From contig JAFXEF010000035.1 of assembly GCA_017520935.1 (NCBI GenBank), positions 1 to 64,000 on the forward strand: a stretch of 64,000 nt of DNA, in the 5' to 3' direction. A program made the translations under genes and the position numbers. The number at the start of each line of letters is the position of its first letter. Position 1 is the first letter of the stretch. Shown here one piece after another: positions 25,990-36,007 of the stretch. The notes beneath the pieces were generated by a model. It did not search any database and was not told the DNA's origin. It saw nothing but the letters and a program-made list of their open reading frames with translations. This DNA is from Bacteroidaceae bacterium. GTDB taxonomy: Bacteria; Bacteroidota; Bacteroidia; Bacteroidales; Bacteroidaceae.

Positions 25990-27408
25990 ATGGAACGAAC
26001 AGATTTCAGTACCGATGTTTTCGGGTCGAAGGAGATGCTACAACCTTCGCCCACAGACAGGATCCCCCAACAAGGCACGCGCCCCGACATTGCCTACCAG
26101 ATGGTGAAGGACGAGACCTTCGCGCAGACGCAACCGCGCCTCAACCTCGCCACCTTCGTCACCACCTACATGGATCCCTATGCCACACGCCTGATGAACG
26201 AGGCCATCGCCCTCAACTACATTGACGAGACGGAGTATCCTCGCGTGGCGGTGATGTGTGCCAAGTGTATCAATATCATGGCCAACCTATGGAACTCGCC
26301 CGAGAAGGCGCAGTGGAAAACGGGCGCACTGGCCATAGGTTCATCGGAAGCCTGTATGCTGGGCGGTGTGGCCGCCTGGCTGCGTTGGAAAGAGCGCCGA
26401 GAGGCACAGGGCAAGCCCACCGACAAGCCCAACTTCATCATCTCTACAGGCTACCAGGTGGTATGGGAGAAGTTTGCCGACTTGTGGCAGATAGAGATGC
26501 GCACCGTGCCCCTCACCCTCGACAAGATAACGCTCGACCCCAAACAGGTAATCGAGCTATGCGACGAGAACACCATCTGCGTGGTACCCATCCAAGGTGT
26601 GACATGGACAGGACTGAACGATGATGTGGAGGCACTGGATGCCGCGCTCGATGAGTACAACGCCCGCACAGGGTATGACATCCCCATCCACGTGGATGCC
26701 GCCTCGGGCGGCTTCATCCTGCCCTTCCTGCAACCCGAGAAGCGCTGGGACTTCCGTCTCAAGTGGGTACTCTCCATCAGCACCTCAGGCCACAAGTACG
26801 GCCTCGTATACCCGGGCCTCGGATGGGTCGTATGGAAAGACAGAAAGTACCTGCCGGGCAAGATGTCATTCTCGGTCAACTATCTTGGTGCCGACATCAC
26901 ACAAGTGGGCCTCAACTTCTCCCGCCCCGGGGCACAGGTACTGGGTCAGTACTATCAGTTCATCCGCCTCGGATTCGAAGGCTACCGTCAGGTACAGCAC
27001 AACTCCATGGAGATAGCCCGCTACCTGCACACGGAGATTGGCAAGATGCGCCCGTTCGTGAACTACAGCCAGGACATAGTGAACCCGCTCTTCATCTGGT
27101 ACATGTGCAAGGACTACAGCAAGACTGCCAAGTGGACACTCTTCGACCTGCAGGACAAGCTGAAGCAGAGCGGATGGATGGTACCTGCCTATACCATGCC
27201 GAAGAATATAGAGGACAGTGTGGTGATGCGCATCGTCGTGCGCCAAGGCTTCAGCCGCGACATGGCCGATATGCTCTTGGACGATATACGTGCCGCCATT
27301 GCCGACTTCGAGAAGCTGGAGTACCCCACCCCATCGCGCATGGCGTATGAGAAACAACTACCGGTAAAAGCCTCCATATTTACCCACACGGGGCATAAAC
27401 AGCACTGA
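25990..27408 (+). CDS. gadB: Glutamate decarboxylase
   Basis: A 472-residue PLP enzyme converting glutamate to GABA plus CO2, consuming a proton. The PLP lysine is Lys269 in STSGHKYG; IHVDAASGGFILPF supplies the conserved Asp; GSSEACMLGG and NFSRPGAQVLGQYY are typical GadA/GadB segments. The C-terminus, IFTHTGHKQH, resembles the His-bearing tail that closes the active site of E. coli GadB at neutral pH, so pH control is plausible. No glutamate/GABA antiporter gene is adjacent. No clear TAnnTTTG box was found. It converges with porW, ending 5 bp from its stop. Confidence 0.95.
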   Translation: MERTDFSTDVFGSKEMLQPSPTDRIPQQGTRPDIAYQMVKDETFAQTQPRLNLATFVTTYMDPYATRLMNEAIALNYIDETEYPRVAVMCAKCINIMANLWNSPEKAQWKTGALAIGSSEACMLGGVAAWLRWKERREAQGKPTDKPNFIISTGYQVVWEKFADLWQIEMRTVPLTLDKITLDPKQVIELCDENTICVVPIQGVTWTGLNDDVEALDAALDEYNARTGYDIPIHVDAASGGFILPFLQPEKRWDFRLKWVLSISTSGHKYGLVYPGLGWVVWKDRKYLPGKMSFSVNYLGADITQVGLNFSRPGAQVLGQYYQFIRLGFEGYRQVQHNSMEIARYLHTEIGKMRPFVNYSQDIVNPLFIWYMCKDYSKTAKWTLFDLQDKLKQSGWMVPAYTMPKNIEDSVVMRIVVRQGFSRDMADMLLDDIRAAIADFEKLEYPTPSRMAYEKQLPVKASIFTHTGHKQH

Positions 27409-27413
27409 CGCCC

Positions 27414-30215
27414 TTAATACTCGAAACGTATCTCGTCGAGTGAGCCACCCTCCTCGACATCCGGGAGCGTAGTGAAATGCTGCTCATAGAACTCGGTATA
27501 CTCGTCTATACTGTAGTACTTGAGCAGCAGCTCCATATTCTCATCAGAGATGAGCAGGGCACGTATGCCATGGAGCTTGGACGCCATCTCCGGCTCGGCA
27601 TAGAGGCGATGCATGTACTGATAGGCTTCGTCGAAACTCATCAGCCCCTTCACGTACAGCATGCCGATGCCACCCTGCTTCGAGGTGGTAATCTCGAAGT
27701 TGCGCACCATGAACTTGCTGAAGTTATAGCGGGCAATCTCGAAGAGCAGCTGGTTCTCGTTCAGCGTACCATCCTCATAGGCGAGGACGAAGCTGTACGG
27801 AGCCAGACGCTCGGTGCTGAAGGGCTGGCGCAGGCTGTCAGCAACAATGGCCTCCTCAGTGGATGCCAAGCGTCGGCTCCAGATGGTACCCAATGAACCA
27901 GAGGTTAGCAGTCGGCCCTCCTGCAGACCTTGGGCAATGAGACCCGCCAGTTCGCTGATTTCGTTTTGCGGATACTTGCTTACAACCTCTTTCAGTTGGT
28001 CGAGGAAAGAGGACTGGTCGCCCTGCTGCAGGTCACTCATAGCGTTGAGGAACATGAACTTGGGACGATGTGCACCCAGCGGATACTTCTCGCCCGACAA
28101 AGTGGCATTGGTCTCCACCTCGCCATGCCGCCCCTCCATATAGGCGGTGTAGGTGGCAGCATAGAGCGAATCCTCGATATGCTTGCCATAGATGGCATTG
28201 GTGGCATAGTCAGGGTCACTGATGGTGAGCGTGTAGTCGCTGTAGGGAAATTCGGTGAGCAGCAACTGGCGATAGCGCTCGGCATCGTCCCACCGCTTCC
28301 AGCGCGAATACATGAGGTACATGTTGTAGTAGAGCTCGTCGGTGCGCTCAAAGTCGGGGAACTGTGTATTGAGGCGGTTCAGCGTACGCTCGGCCAGCCC
28401 GAAATCCTCCAACTTGTCCTTATAGATGATGCCGGCATTGAAAAGTGCCTCTTGCAGTATAGCGTTCGACTCTATCATCTGCTCCTCGGTGAAGGGTATC
28501 TGCTGCAGGTAATAATTGGGGTCGTGGGGGTCGGTGACGAGGCTGTCAGGCAGCGCCACGGCCGTGCTATCCGAGGCGATGGAGTCGGTAGCCATCTCCT
28601 CCTCATCGTAGTTGACCTCCTCGAACGACTCGTCGGCCAACACCGACTTGTTGGCCCTACGCCAGTTGTCCTCCAGTTTACGGCGACCCCATTTCTGCTG
28701 GAAGTCCTTCTTTCCTTGTGCCACGAGCTGCGTGTTGTAGAAGTACCACGAGTTATCGCCCGTGTTCATCGTGCCAGGCGTGTTCATCTGCGGCCCTTTG
28801 GCTTGTGCTGCACCCAGAGCCTCTTCGCGCTGTGCCATCAAGGCAGCCTCCTCCTCGGCCTTCTTGGCCTCCTCCTCTTGGCGTATGACCTCGGCGATGA
28901 TGTTCTCTATCACCTTGTTCAGCTCCGCTTCGGGCAGTGTGGCGAGATGTTGAAGACTGTCCTGCAGGTCGATGGCCACGGTGTGCTCTACCAGTTCGTC
29001 AAGGATGGTCGAGCGCAGGTTCACCATATCGTAGTCCTTATGCTCCTTGTCGACAAGGCCTATGGCCTCACCATAGCAACGCTGTGCGTCTACATATTGG
29101 GTGCGATCCCAGTATATCTGTCCCAGCTGGAGAAGCAGAATACCCTTCTCTACACCGTTGCGGGTGCTCAGTTCCGCGCCCTTCTCATATTGTGCGATGG
29201 CGTTCACCGTATCGCGCTGTGCCAGAAAGATATTACCCATGGCATAGTGCACCTGATCCAGGTAGTCTTTGTTGTTGGGATCCTTGGCCATGCGTTTCAG
29301 CGTCTTCAGCATCTTGGGTGCGGTGCTGCCGCTCACCGTCTCGGTTTGCTGTATGCGGGCGTTGAACTCCAACTCATAGGGAGGGTTCTGCTTGATGGCC
29401 TTGCCGAATGCCTCGTAGGCCTGCTGCTTATTGCCCAGATACTTGTGTATCTGCCCTAACAGGTAATACTCGCGAGTCTTCTGCTTCTTGGTGCGTCCCG
29501 AGCGTTTCACCGCCTTTTCCAGGTGCGGCAGTGCCTCGGCAAAACGCTCCTGCCGTAACAAATGCGATGCCATGATGGCATCGTATTCCTCAGCCAGCTG
29601 GTAGGGTATACTGTCGCGTCCCATCTGAGAGAGCAGGTTGTCGGCTTCGTAGTTCCACTCTAATTCAGCATAGCATTGCGCCATACGCATGCGTGCCTCA
29701 GCCACAATCTTGGGATCCTCGCTGTAGAGGCGGGTGATGTACGAGAAGGTGCTGGCAGCCTCCAGAAACTCGCCCTTCTGAAACTGCGCCTTGCCCATCA
29801 GGAACCACGCATTGTGCAGGAAGGGGTTATATTCTTTCTTGGCATACCACTGCTTGTCCTCCTCGGTGAGCATGCGGCTCGCCTTCTTCTTGGGTTTCTG
29901 CTTGATGGAATGCAGCTTGATGGCCTTCTGCGACTTCTCTATGGCCTTGTCGAAACTTCCGCCCCCCGCACTACGTGTGCTCTCCTTGCTCACAGGGAAG
30001 AGCGGGATTATCTCCATGTAGTTGTCCTTGTGCGACTTCTCCTGTGCTGCCAACCCCTCCTTGTAGGCTTCGCTACCATTGTGATATACGTTGAAGCGGG
30101 TAATAAACGATTGGTAGAACCGCGACTGTGCCGTGTTCACCTTCGTGGAGCCACATGCCGTGAGCAGCAGCACCACCACCAATATCGCCAAACTATATGT
30201 ATACCTCCTGCGCAT
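27414..30215 (-). CDS. porW: T9SS TPR lipoprotein PorW/SprE
   Basis: A 933-residue TPR-rich lipoprotein (lipobox LLTAC, Cys20) matching PorW/SprE. The N-terminal signature FYQSFITRFNVYHNGSEAYK, then a basic linker and tetratricopeptide repeats through most of the length, are characteristic. PorW/SprE is a periplasm-facing lipoprotein needed for type IX secretion and links the PorL/M motor side to the outer-membrane machinery. The longest frame begins at TTG 30221; the ATG at 30215 is preferred because it starts the signal peptide. A long Glu/Ala-rich insert occurs around residues 455-500. A 509-codon antisense frame (27930-29459) is a shadow. Confidence 0.88.
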   Translation of the reverse strand: MRRRYTYSLAILVVVLLLTACGSTKVNTAQSRFYQSFITRFNVYHNGSEAYKEGLAAQEKSHKDNYMEIIPLFPVSKESTRSAGGGSFDKAIEKSQKAIKLHSIKQKPKKKASRMLTEEDKQWYAKKEYNPFLHNAWFLMGKAQFQKGEFLEAASTFSYITRLYSEDPKIVAEARMRMAQCYAELEWNYEADNLLSQMGRDSIPYQLAEEYDAIMASHLLRQERFAEALPHLEKAVKRSGRTKKQKTREYYLLGQIHKYLGNKQQAYEAFGKAIKQNPPYELEFNARIQQTETVSGSTAPKMLKTLKRMAKDPNNKDYLDQVHYAMGNIFLAQRDTVNAIAQYEKGAELSTRNGVEKGILLLQLGQIYWDRTQYVDAQRCYGEAIGLVDKEHKDYDMVNLRSTILDELVEHTVAIDLQDSLQHLATLPEAELNKVIENIIAEVIRQEEEAKKAEEEAALMAQREEALGAAQAKGPQMNTPGTMNTGDNSWYFYNTQLVAQGKKDFQQKWGRRKLEDNWRRANKSVLADESFEEVNYDEEEMATDSIASDSTAVALPDSLVTDPHDPNYYLQQIPFTEEQMIESNAILQEALFNAGIIYKDKLEDFGLAERTLNRLNTQFPDFERTDELYYNMYLMYSRWKRWDDAERYRQLLLTEFPYSDYTLTISDPDYATNAIYGKHIEDSLYAATYTAYMEGRHGEVETNATLSGEKYPLGAHRPKFMFLNAMSDLQQGDQSSFLDQLKEVVSKYPQNEISELAGLIAQGLQEGRLLTSGSLGTIWSRRLASTEEAIVADSLRQPFSTERLAPYSFVLAYEDGTLNENQLLFEIARYNFSKFMVRNFEITTSKQGGIGMLYVKGLMSFDEAYQYMHRLYAEPEMASKLHGIRALLISDENMELLLKYYSIDEYTEFYEQHFTTLPDVEEGGSLDEIRFEY

Positions 30216-30354
30216 TATCAATATAAACGCGCAGATAGCATATTTATTGTGTCGGTGCCACCTCTTCTATCCAGGTCGCACTCTTATCTTCAAGAGAAAC
30301 ACAGCCACTCTGGTTTATACAGCCTTTATCTTCTCGGAACCAAATCCTTATGCC

Positions 30355-30513
30355 ATGAACGGATGCACCTATGACGAGATAGTGGAAGCCCTTAATTCCT
30401 CGAAGCCTCTGAAGCAATCAAGGAAAGACTATGTCCGTCACATGATCGATGACAACGAGTCCTTACAAAATTGGTTGGAGACCTATATTGCCGGACAACA
30501 GACCGGCCATTGA
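30355..30513 (+). CDS. Possible small helical protein
   Basis: A 52-residue open frame (MNGCTYDEIVEALNSSKPLK ... QTGH) with amphipathic helical character. No family recognised, and no TAnnTTTG promoter seen. It lies between the divergent porW gene and the repeat-rich gap; it could be a truncated remnant instead of a gene. Confidence 0.3.
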   Translation: MNGCTYDEIVEALNSSKPLKQSRKDYVRHMIDDNESLQNWLETYIAGQQTGH

Positions 30514-30537
30514 AGAAAAACAACTTCACGAAGAAAA

Positions 30538-30585
30538 TTTTGTTTCTACGCGATGAAAATTTTGTTTTATCGCGTAGAAACAAAA
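30538..30585. repeat. 17-bp perfect inverted repeat
   Basis: Arms 30538-30554 and 30569-30585 (TTTTGTTTCTACGCGAT and its complement) are perfectly complementary with a 14-nt loop. The left arm and loop also repeat GAAAATTTTGTTT directly. No long T-run follows, so a repeat element or protein-binding site is as likely as a terminator. Confidence 0.8.
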
Positions 30586-31201
30586 ATCGCCTATTTTACA
30601 AGTGAAACAGTACAGCCCGTGAACTGTCCGCGGACAGCCGGTAGCGGGCGGACCAATGTTGGCAGATATGTGAAATGCCTATATCTTTGTATTTGTTATC
30701 CGAGCTGTATATCCACCGTAATGGGATAAGGCATATCCCGCTGTGGAAAGAATCAAGGAGTCATTAAATGCTTCTTCCCATCAATGATTATTATGTCAAA
30801 CAGGTTATATGGATGAGAAGTTCCTTGAATACCTGAAAGCTTAGTCTCAACATATTTCTTGAAGGTCTTACAGATTTTACCCCTCAATCGATTAACAACA
30901 GTAACAAATCAATCTCATGGAGACTCCAGCCCATCAGTTTTCACCCCGATACCGTAGAGGTAGGGGACTTTCCCCTTTGTCTTCTCGGAGCACAGACCCT
31001 TATACCCAGGGACGGCCGATTGCAAATCAGCCGTGACTGGATTATTTTCATGTTTTAGGACTGTCAAAATGAACACCTCCATAAAAGCTATATTCCAAGT
31101 CTTGAAATATAGAACAGTACCTGTATGGTGTCGGAGGTGTTCTGTCGTATAGAAGAAGGTTTACCGAAGGAGAGGGGTGAAAACAGGGGCAAGCAATACA
31201 G

Positions 31202-31307
31202 CCCTCTACAGGTCTTATTTTGAAAGACCTATAGATGATAAAATTAAAGACCTGTAGGTGATAAGAATAAAGACCTATAGATGCCTAAATTTACCATCTG
31301 TAGAGGG
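31202..31307. repeat. Three 23-bp tandem repeats inside a 10-bp inverted repeat
   Basis: Units at 31223-31245, 31246-31268 and 31269-31291 share AAAGACCT(A/G)TAG(A/G)TG followed by an AT-rich spacer, with an exact 23-bp period. The array is bracketed by CCCTCTACAG (31202-31211) and CTGTAGAGGG (31298-31307), a perfect inverted pair that itself resembles the unit core. Confidence 0.8.
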
Positions 31308-31450
31308 GGTATCGAAAAGCCACTGAAAAAGAACAAAAAATTATAGGTGGTTCTATCAATGTTCCGTAACCAGTGAATGAAATTTACTTGAGCCCAATGC
31401 GAAGCGTAAGTGAAGCCTAACTTCGGTCGTCACTGATGCCCGACACTTGC

Positions 31451-31484
31451 CATCACTGATGACCAAGCCTGCTCATCAGTGATG
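31451..31484. repeat. 12-bp hairpin downstream of uvrA
   Basis: CATCACTGATGA (31451-31462) pairs perfectly with 31473-31484 across a 10-nt loop; another CACTGATG occurs at 31430-31438. It is 60 bp past the uvrA stop but has no T-run in that direction, so terminator function is uncertain. Confidence 0.6.
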
Positions 31485-31544
31485 ATAAAAATCAAGACCT
31501 TTGGGAAGGGAGTGAAAGAGGATGTTACTGAAGTCCTGATTCGA

Positions 31545-34397
31545 TTAGCTCAACTTCTCACGTAAGAACTGGCCTGTATAAGAGGTTTCACACAATGATA
31601 CCTCCTCAGGGGTACCACAAGCGACGAGCTGTCCGCCACGGTCGCCCCCTTCGGGACCGATGTCTATGATATGGTCAGCACATTTGATGACCTCCATATT
31701 GTGCTCGATGATAACAATGGTGTGACCACGCTGGATGAGTGCATCGAACGCCTCGAGCAGCTTCTTGATGTCGTGGAAGTGGAGACCTGTAGTAGGCTCA
31801 TCGAAGATGAACATCGTGGGAACTGTCTTCTCCAGACTAAGGTAATAGGCAAGCTTTACACGCTGGTTCTCACCACCCGAGAGAGTCGATGAGCTCTGTC
31901 CCAATTTCACGTAGCCGAGTCCCACATCCTGCAGAGGCTTGAGACGGCGCACCACCTTCTTGGCTCCGTGCTCGGCAAAGAACTCTACGGCCTGATTGAC
32001 AGTCATCTCCAACACATCGTATATATTCTTGCCGTGATAACTCACGAGCAACGTGTCGGCCTTGAAACGCTTGCCGTGGCAGGCCTCACACTCAAGCACA
32101 AGATCGGCCATGAACTGCATCTCCACGGTGATGGTGCCCTCGCCTTTACACTCCTCGCAGCGACCTCCCTCACTGTTGAAGGAGAAGTATCCTGCCGTGT
32201 ATCCCATCTGCTTGGCCAGAGGCTGATCGGCAAAGAGTTTGCGTATCTCGTCGTATGCCTTGAGATAGGTGACGGGATTGGAACGGGTAGACTTACCTAT
32301 GGGATTCTGGTCGACAAACTCCACAGCACGCAACATACGAATGTCGCCTTTCAGCTCCAAATGCTCACCCGGGCGTTCGCTTCCTTCACTATACTCGCGT
32401 TTGAGTGCATTGTACAGCACATCGCGCACGAGTGAGCTCTTGCCGCTTCCGCTGACACCGGTGACTACGGTCATCACGTTGAGGGGAAATTTTACATCGA
32501 TACCCTTGAGATTATGATGGCGGGCACCGCGGACTTCGATATAGTTGTTCCACGGACGACGGCTCTGGGGCACAGGTATCGTCTCCTCACCCAACAGGTA
32601 ACGCACTGTGTGGCTCCCTGACCCCTTCTGCAAGTCGTGCATATCGCCCTCATAAACAATCTGTCCGCCAAGACGGCCTGCCTGCGGACCCACATCGATG
32701 ATATAATCTGCCGCACGGATAATCTCTTCATCGTGCTCCACCACAACAACGGTATTACCTGCCTGCTGGAGTTGGCGGAGCACACGGATAAGCTTATCGG
32801 TATCGCGGCTGTGAAGCCCTATGGAGGGTTCGTCAAGGATATACAGTGAGCCTACAAGCGGACTGCCCAATGAGGTCACCAGATTGATGCGCTGACTCTC
32901 ACCCCCCGAGAGCGTATTACTGAGACGGTTGAGCGTGAGGTAGCCTAACCCTACATCGAGGAGGAATTGCAGTCGACTGTTGATTTCTATGAGCAGGCGC
33001 TTGGCAATAGCCGCATCGTGCTCGTCGAGCGTGAGTTGTGCAAAGAAGCGCTGCAGATCAGTCACCGGCATATCCACCAGTTCGCAGATACTGCGTCCGC
33101 CAACCTTCACATAGGTGGCCTCTTTCTTCAGGCGTGTACCATGGCAGGTGGGGCACATTGTCTTACCGCGATAGCGTGCCAGCATCACACGGTACTGTAT
33201 CTTGTATTGGTTCTCCTCAAGCATCTTGAAAAAAGAGTCGATGCAGGGTTTTGTCCTCGGCCCGTGCCACAGATAGTCCTTCTGTGCTTGCGTCAACTCA
33301 TAATAAGGAGCAAAGATTGGAAAATTGTCCTTCGCTGCATAGCGGACGAACTCGTCACGCCAAGCACTCATCTTCTCACCACGCCAGCAGACCACGCAAC
33401 CGTCATACACGCTCTGCGCTGTATTGGGCACCACCAACTGCTCGTCGATGCCGATGATGCGGCCAAAGCCCCCACATTCTGGGCAAGCCCCCATAGGCGA
33501 GTTGAAGGAGAAAAGCTGCTCGGTAGGCTCCTCGTAAGCAATGCCGTCGGCCTCGAAGCGTTTGCTGAACGTATGCAGTATGCCTGCCGGATAAAAGCGC
33601 AACATACACGTACCACCCCCTTCATAGAAAGCAGTCTCGGTGCTGTCTATAAGGCGGCTTACCGTCTCCTTACTGTCGTCTACGCTGAGACGGTCGATGA
33701 CGAGGTAGATAGAGGAGGCCTCCTCTTTACCTCTCTCAAGGAGAGGTGACTCTGCCATAGCAGTCAAATAATCCTCTATACGCATGATCTCCCTGCCAGC
33801 TACAGCCGTTGCTGATCCAGCCTTCTCTCCTTGGGAGGGGCACGGGGAGGCTATCTCCACACGTCCAAATCCCTGCTGCAGGCACACGGAGAGTTGCTCC
33901 TCAATCGTACGTCCGTCGCGCACCACAAGCGGAGCCAATACTGTGAAGCGGGTACCCGTGCTATATGAGTGCATGCAGGCCACGATGTCTTCCGTGTCGT
34001 GCTTCTTCACCAGTTCTCCCGTCACGGGCGAGTAGGTCTTGCCTACACGGGCAAAAAGCAGGCGCAGATACTCGTATATCTCGGTCGATGTGCCTACTGT
34101 AGAACGCGGATTTCGGCTACTCACCTTCTGCTCTATAGCGATGGCGGGGGGAAGCCCCTTAATGAAGTCACACTCAGGCTTCTTCATACGTCCGAGAAAC
34201 TGGCGTGCATACGAAGAGAGGCTCTCCACATAACGTCGCTGCCCCTCGGCATACAACGTATCGAAAGCAAGCGAACTCTTGCCCGAACCAGAGAGTCCCG
34301 TTACCACCACCAACTTGTTACGTGGGATATTGACCTCGATGTTCTTCAGATTGTTCACACGCGCCCCTTTGACGCTGATATATTTCTCCTCACTCAT
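31545..34397 (-). CDS. uvrA: Excinuclease ABC subunit A
   Basis: A 950-residue UvrA, the damage-sensing ATPase of nucleotide excision repair that loads UvrB. Two ABC modules are clear: Walker [10 protein letters not shown] (Lys40) and GVSGSGKSS, signatures LSGGESQRI and LSGGENQRV, and zinc-finger cysteines in [22 protein letters not shown] and CEACHG. Between residues 184-200 and 213-228 are two segments ([18 protein letters not shown] and [14 protein letters not shown]) that I would not expect in the family; their DNA resembles small GC palindromes. The ATG at 34397 follows a TATCTTTG box. Confidence 0.97.
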   Translation of the reverse strand: MSEEKYISVKGARVNNLKNIEVNIPRNKLVVVTGLSGSGKSSLAFDTLYAEGQRRYVESLSSYARQFLGRMKKPECDFIKGLPPAIAIEQKVSSRNPRSTVGTSTEIYEYLRLLFARVGKTYSPVTGELVKKHDTEDIVACMHSYSTGTRFTVLAPLVVRDGRTIEEQLSVCLQQGFGRVEIASPCPSQGEKAGSATAVAGREIMRIEDYLTAMAESPLLERGKEEASSIYLVIDRLSVDDSKETVSRLIDSTETAFYEGGGTCMLRFYPAGILHTFSKRFEADGIAYEEPTEQLFSFNSPMGACPECGGFGRIIGIDEQLVVPNTAQSVYDGCVVCWRGEKMSAWRDEFVRYAAKDNFPIFAPYYELTQAQKDYLWHGPRTKPCIDSFFKMLEENQYKIQYRVMLARYRGKTMCPTCHGTRLKKEATYVKVGGRSICELVDMPVTDLQRFFAQLTLDEHDAAIAKRLLIEINSRLQFLLDVGLGYLTLNRLSNTLSGGESQRINLVTSLGSPLVGSLYILDEPSIGLHSRDTDKLIRVLRQLQQAGNTVVVVEHDEEIIRAADYIIDVGPQAGRLGGQIVYEGDMHDLQKGSGSHTVRYLLGEETIPVPQSRRPWNNYIEVRGARHHNLKGIDVKFPLNVMTVVTGVSGSGKSSLVRDVLYNALKREYSEGSERPGEHLELKGDIRMLRAVEFVDQNPIGKSTRSNPVTYLKAYDEIRKLFADQPLAKQMGYTAGYFSFNSEGGRCEECKGEGTITVEMQFMADLVLECEACHGKRFKADTLLVSYHGKNIYDVLEMTVNQAVEFFAEHGAKKVVRRLKPLQDVGLGYVKLGQSSSTLSGGENQRVKLAYYLSLEKTVPTMFIFDEPTTGLHFHDIKKLLEAFDALIQRGHTIVIIEHNMEVIKCADHIIDIGPEGGDRGGQLVACGTPEEVSLCETSYTGQFLREKLS
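33730..33852. repeat. Two palindromic insertions within uvrA
   Basis: Segment 33819-33852 has AGCCT/AGGCT ends around an inner CTCC-TTG-GGAG; segment 33730-33746 is CCTCTC-TCAAG-GAGAGG. Both look like the 132-149 hairpin. They encode residues 184-195 and about 218-223 and keep the uvrA frame open. Confidence 0.5.
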
Positions 34398-34437
34398 TGT
34401 CGTAACAGATTAGCAACTACAATTATTGCAGTTACTG

Positions 34438-34445
34438 CAAAGATA
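34438..34445 (-). promoter_or_regulatory. -7 box for uvrA
   Basis: TATCTTTG on the minus strand, 41 nt before the ATG; no good TTTG at 19 bp. No SOS-box-like palindrome was noticed. Confidence 0.5.
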
Positions 34446-34486
34446 CGTTTTTTCCCCTTACAATGTATCGATTTTTGCAATCTTTA

Positions 34487-35926
34487 TTACTGCTGTCGCT
34501 GCTTATATCCGCGTATCCATACAGCAAACCACACAATGGCCACGAGCACTGCCAAACCACCAATGGCATACGACACCTGCTGAGGCAATTGGAAGCCCTC
34601 GGGAGCTATGCAGATATAGGTAACACTGACGCAGGTCATGAAGAGGGCAGGCAACAGTGTCACCCAATAGGCACGTTTTTTCTGTTGCACCAAGTAGACG
34701 GTGATGGCCCAGAGGGTGAAGACTGAAAGTGTCTGGTTGCTCCATGCGAAATAGCGCCATATAATCTTGAAACCATCGACATCGGCCAAACTGTAGATGA
34801 GCACACCCATCGTGACCAAGAACAGGGGGATGCAGATGTATAGACGGCGACGGATGCTTTTCTGCTCTATATGCAGGATATCAGCCAGGATAAGACGTGC
34901 CGAGCGCAATGCCGTATCGCCACTGGTAATGGGTGCTGCTACGATACCGAGGATGGCCACCACGCCACCGATAGCACCGAGCCAGTCTTTCGAAATCATC
35001 GTTGCCACTTTGGCACCACTGTAGGGGATGCCCGTAGCAACGTCTACCGTGCCGTGCTCGCCAAAGAACCACGTAGCGGCAGCAGCCCAAATAAGAGCCA
35101 CGATACCCTCAGTTACCATCGCTCCGTAGAAGATGGGACGGCAGTGGCGTTCACTCTTCATGCACCGCGCCATAAGGGGCGACTGCGTGGCATGAAACCC
35201 GCTGATGGCACCGCAAGCGATGCTCACAAACATCATGGGGAAGATGGGGGCAGGGTCGTATTTGGTGCCGAAGCCATCCCACATCTCGGGCAACTCGGGC
35301 GATTTCACAAACAGCATGATGAGCACGCCGAAGGCCATAAACAATAGGGCAATAGCAAACACGGGATAGATACGTCCAATAATCCTGTCAATGGGCAACA
35401 ACGTTGCCAATATATAATATAGAAAGATGACCACAATCCAAAAGTTCACGTCCAACGTCTCGGGTGTCATGCCCGCCAGCAACTCAGCAGGCCCCGACAC
35501 GAACACCGCTCCCACGAGCACCATCAGCACAATGGTGAAGACATTCATCACAGCCTTGGTGCGATTGCCGAGGTACTTGCCTATGAGTTCGGGCAGGTTG
35601 GCTCCGTTGTTACGGATAGAGAGGCAGCCCGAGAAAAAATCGTGCACAGCACCGGCAAAGAGCGTTCCGATGACAATCCACAGATACGACGCCGTACCGA
35701 ACTGTGCCCCCATGATGGCACCGAAAATAGGGCCGAGACCCGCGATGTTGAGGAACTGAATCATGAAAATCCTCCACGTGGGCATGGGGATATAGTCCAC
35801 ACCATCGTTCACAGCCACGGCAGGAGTCTTACGCTTGGGGTCGGGACCAAAGATACGGTTCACAAAACCACCATATACCATATAGCCGATGATGAGCAGG
35901 ACCAGTGCTACCGAAAATGTTACCAT
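34487..35926 (-). CDS. cstA: Carbon starvation protein A family transporter
   Basis: A 479-residue polytopic inner-membrane protein of the CstA family, known from E. coli for peptide or pyruvate uptake under starvation. Family segments: PTWRIFMIQFLNIAGLGPIF, AVHDFFSGCLSIRNNGANLP, SGFHATQSPLMARCMKSE and GIVAAPITSGDTALRSARL. About 12-14 spans are visible. It is the short form, lacking the C-terminal part of the 700-residue enterobacterial proteins. The frame is open to 35968, but that start would lie inside the promoter; the ATG at 35926 is preferred. Confidence 0.93.
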   Translation of the reverse strand: MVTFSVALVLLIIGYMVYGGFVNRIFGPDPKRKTPAVAVNDGVDYIPMPTWRIFMIQFLNIAGLGPIFGAIMGAQFGTASYLWIVIGTLFAGAVHDFFSGCLSIRNNGANLPELIGKYLGNRTKAVMNVFTIVLMVLVGAVFVSGPAELLAGMTPETLDVNFWIVVIFLYYILATLLPIDRIIGRIYPVFAIALLFMAFGVLIMLFVKSPELPEMWDGFGTKYDPAPIFPMMFVSIACGAISGFHATQSPLMARCMKSERHCRPIFYGAMVTEGIVALIWAAAATWFFGEHGTVDVATGIPYSGAKVATMISKDWLGAIGGVVAILGIVAAPITSGDTALRSARLILADILHIEQKSIRRRLYICIPLFLVTMGVLIYSLADVDGFKIIWRYFAWSNQTLSVFTLWAITVYLVQQKKRAYWVTLLPALFMTCVSVTYICIAPEGFQLPQQVSYAIGGLAVLVAIVWFAVWIRGYKQRQQ

Positions 35927-35965
35927 AATATAACTATTACCTATTGTGATTTTTGAAAAACGTCG

Positions 35966-35973
35966 CAAAAGTA
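35966..35973 (-). promoter_or_regulatory. -7 box for cstA
   Basis: TACTTTTG on the minus strand, 40 nt before the ATG at 35926. It is back-to-back with the GHL10 promoter, 22 bp apart, so the two may compete for RNA polymerase. Confidence 0.55.
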
Positions 35974-35995
35974 CAAATTATTTCACTAAAAGGAG

Positions 35996-36003
35996 TACCT
36001 TTG
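35996..36003 (+). promoter_or_regulatory. -7 box for the GHL10 gene
   Basis: TACCTTTG ends 4 nt before the ATG at 36008, which would place the transcription start at or next to the start codon. Confidence 0.5.
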
Positions 36004-36007
36004 TAAC

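Larger units (their letters stand above)
30514..31544. other. 1-kb gene-free, repeat-rich stretch
   Basis: No convincing gene. From left to right it contains a 17-bp inverted repeat (30538-30585), a perfect 14-bp palindrome CTGTCCGCGGACAG (30624-30637), a 51-codon open piece on minus (30908-30753) lacking a start and encoding KTFKKYVETKLSGIQGTSHP, which could be a gene remnant, a 23-bp tandem repeat set (31223-31291) flanked by inverted ends, and a 12-bp hairpin (31451-31484). Base composition is more AT-rich than the flanks. No tRNA cloverleaf or known ncRNA was recognised. Confidence 0.6.

Noticed and set aside
27930-29459. 509-codon frame on + antisense to porW
   Set aside because: No recognisable domain, starts and stops inside porW, and its composition follows third-position bias of the porW codons.
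30133-30354. N-terminal extension of the 52-residue frame at 30355
   Set aside because: It overlaps the porW start on the other strand and shows no protein-like pattern.
31223-31291. Short CRISPR array
   Set aside because: Units are contiguous with no unique spacers, only three copies, and no cas genes are nearby.
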